Source: PWND01 sp964601515
Lineage (GTDB): Bacteria; Bacteroidota; Bacteroidia; Bacteroidales; UBA7960
DNA: 7,544 nucleotides
Direction of reading: 5' to 3'
Assembly (NCBI GenBank): GCA_964601515.1
Contig: CAZRNU010000141.1
Location: 1 to 7,544 of the forward strand
The translations under genes were made by a program, and so were the position numbers. Under the pieces are notes generated by a model, which saw only the letters and a list, made by a program, of their open reading frames with translations, made no database searches and was not told the origin of the DNA. This document shows positions 6,025 to 7,544 of this stretch, one piece after another. Position 1 is the stretch's first letter, and each line of letters begins with the position of its first letter.

Positions 6025-7266
6025 TTAACTCAATTTATGAATAGCTAATCCACTCCTTAATTTTGGTTCAAACCATGTTGTTTTTGGAGGCATAATATTA
6101 TTAGTATCAGCTATATCAATAAGTTGTTTCATTGATACTGGGTAAAGAGCAAATGCCGCTGCCATCTCTCCAGAGTCAACACGCTTTTTGAGTTCTCCCA
6201 ATCCTCTAATTCCTCCAACAAAGTCAATTCTCTTTGAAGTTCTAAGATCTTTAATGTCTAATAATTTATCAAATACTAAATTAGATAATACAGTAACATC
6301 TAATACTCCAATAGGATCGTTATCGTTATATGTCCCCTCTTTTGCTGTCAAAGAGAACCATTGACCATCTATATACATTGAGAAGTTGTGAAGAGTTTCA
6401 GGTTTATAAATTTCTGAACCTCTTTTCTCAACAATAAAGTCTTCTCCTAATTTTGAGATAAACTCCTCTGAGCTCATTCCATTAAGATCTTTTACAACTC
6501 TGTTATAATCAATAATCTTAAGATGACTTTCTGGGAAAACTACTGCTAAAAAGAAATTGTACTCTTCTTCTCCAGTATGGTTTGGATTGTTGTTTTTCTT
6601 CTCTTGACCAACTAATGCTGCAGCTGCAGTTCTATGATGACCATCGGCAACATAAAATGCTGGAATAGTAGAGAATATTTCTGTAATTTGTGATATTTTA
6701 TCGGAATCGTTAATAACCCAAAAATGGTGTCCAAATCCATCTTCTGCAACAAAATCATATTCTGGCGAGCTGTTTGTTACTACTTCAGATACAATTTTGT
6801 TTATTTGGTCATTATCAGGGTATGCAAAGAATACAGGTTCAACATTGGCATCTTGTATTCTTACATGAATCATTCTATCCTCTTCTTTATCTTTTCTGGT
6901 TAGTTCGTGCTTTTTAATCTTACCTGTGAGGTAATCTTCAACTGATGCGCCAACAACCAATCCATATTGTGTTCTACCCTCCATTGTTTGGGCATAAACA
7001 TAATACATGGGTTTTTGATCTTGTACTAGCCATCCATTATGTTGCCACAATTTAAAGTTCTCAACAGCTTTGTCATATGCCTCTTGCGAGTGCTCATCTA
7101 TTATTGGATCAAAATCGATCTCTGGTTTTATAATATGTAGAAGAGATTTCTCTCCAGCCTCCTCTTTAGCTTCAACTGAATTTAGGACATCATATGGCCT
7201 AGATGCTACTTGGTTTGCAATCTCTTTTGGAGGTCTTATAGCTGCAAATGGTCTTACTTTTACCAT
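6025..7266 (-). CDS. DUF1015 family protein
   Basis: This 413-residue soluble protein belongs to the DUF1015 family, a conserved cytosolic family without an assigned reaction. Diagnostic segments are the start VRPFAAIRPP (4-13), ASRPYDVLN (21-29), the central FYVADGHHRTAAA (204-216), and the end IMPPKTTWFEPKLRSGL (391-407). The D-GHHR cluster looks like a catalytic or metal/phosphate site, but that is inference. Length is normal for the family. The ATG at 7266 directly precedes the conserved start and lies 20 bp after the serA stop. In Bacteroidetes this gene commonly follows serC-serA, which suggests a link with serine or pyridoxal-phosphate metabolism. No signal peptide or membrane segment is seen. 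Arginine codons at the start are AGA/AGG. Confidence 0.92.
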   Translation of the reverse strand: MVKVRPFAAIRPPKEIANQVASRPYDVLNSVEAKEEAGEKSLLHIIKPEIDFDPIIDEHSQEAYDKAVENFKLWQHNGWLVQDQKPMYYVYAQTMEGRTQYGLVVGASVEDYLTGKIKKHELTRKDKEEDRMIHVRIQDANVEPVFFAYPDNDQINKIVSEVVTNSSPEYDFVAEDGFGHHFWVINDSDKISQITEIFSTIPAFYVADGHHRTAAAALVGQEKKNNNPNHTGEEEYNFFLAVVFPESHLKIIDYNRVVKDLNGMSSEEFISKLGEDFIVEKRGSEIYKPETLHNFSMYIDGQWFSLTAKEGTYNDNDPIGVLDVTVLSNLVFDKLLDIKDLRTSKRIDFVGGIRGLGELKKRVDSGEMAAAFALYPVSMKQLIDIADTNNIMPPKTTWFEPKLRSGLAIHKLS

Positions 7267-7286
7267 GAGTGTTAATTAATTTTAGA

Positions 7287-7544
7287 TTATTTGTTAACTT
7301 GGAAAGTTGTATCTCCAGATTCAAAGAATTTTACAATTTGAGAGGCTGCTGCTAATCCTGCATTAATATTTGCTTCAGCAGTCTGAGCTCCCATTTTTTT
7401 AGGAGTTGCAAATACTCTATGTTGGAATTTTTGATCCAAAGTTGCTTGATTGTCTGCAGCAATATCTGTAACATATTTAAGATCTGATCTCTCTTCTAAA
7501 GCAACCACCAACTCCTCTTCATTAATAACCTCTTTTCTTGCAGT
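7287..7544 (-). CDS. serA: D-3-phosphoglycerate dehydrogenase, C-terminal end (partial)
   Basis: The enzyme oxidises 3-phosphoglycerate to 3-phosphohydroxypyruvate, the first step of serine synthesis. Only the last 85 residues are inside the window; the 5' part lies beyond 7544. The fragment opens with TARKEVINEEEL, the strongly conserved NTAR-KEVINE segment near the end of the dehydrogenase family. It ends with ATPKKMGAQTAEANINAG followed by a short tail, as in Bacteroidetes serA proteins that lack an ACT domain. DUF1015 follows after 20 bp in the same transcript. Confidence 0.88.
   Translation of the reverse strand, partial: TARKEVINEEELVVALEERSDLKYVTDIAADNQATLDQKFQHRVFATPKKMGAQTAEANINAGLAAASQIVKFFESGDTTFQVNK

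Noticed and set aside
7287..7511. Independent 74-residue gene starting at TTG 7511
   Set aside because: The frame continues upstream to the window edge with the conserved serA segment TARKEVINEEEL, so the TTG is an internal leucine.
1..7544. CRISPR array, tRNA or rRNA genes
   Set aside because: No regularly spaced direct repeats, tRNA cloverleaf or rRNA-like sequence was seen on either strand.

Overview
The window looks like chromosomal DNA from a Bacteroidetes bacterium, most likely Bacteroidales. The reasons are a promoter close to the Bacteroidetes consensus (TTTA-N19-TATCTTTG), the serA to DUF1015 gene order, a DUF4372-type IS4 transposase, and moderate to low GC. All intact genes are on the minus strand, so they are read from high to low coordinates.

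Right block (about 5939-7544): the end of serA (3-phosphoglycerate dehydrogenase) is followed after 20 bp by a complete DUF1015 gene. A strong minus-strand intrinsic terminator closes this unit at about 5971-6004.

Middle block (about 4362-5938): a complete-looking IS4-family insertion sequence has an intact DDE transposase and imperfect terminal inverted repeats, but no visible target-site duplication. Next to its left end lies a remnant of a cupin gene with no ATG start. The IS marks a compositional step: serA/DUF1015 is more AT-rich and uses mostly AGA/AGG arginine codons, while DUF4914/purE/Sua5 to the left is visibly richer in GC.

Left block (about 102-4337): a tight operon starts from a recognisable promoter. 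In order it encodes a GmhB-type HAD phosphatase, a PEP-carboxykinase-like protein of the DUF4914 type, a class II-like PurE (AIR carboxylase), a two-domain Sua5/YwlC threonylcarbamoyl-AMP synthase, and a decayed beta-carbonic anhydrase 6 bp further on. The first four genes overlap each other. By family knowledge, class II PurE consumes CO2, Sua5 consumes bicarbonate, carbonic anhydrase interconverts the two, and PEPCK-fold enzymes fix or release CO2. The operon therefore looks organised around inorganic carbon. This link is an inference and is the most interesting hypothesis in the window.

Left edge (1-about 100): a plus-strand sequence resembles the C-terminal tail of a group II intron reverse transcriptase/maturase. 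It breaks off exactly where the carbonic anhydrase homology on the other strand stops, so the operon's tail has been eroded by a mobile element and later deletion.
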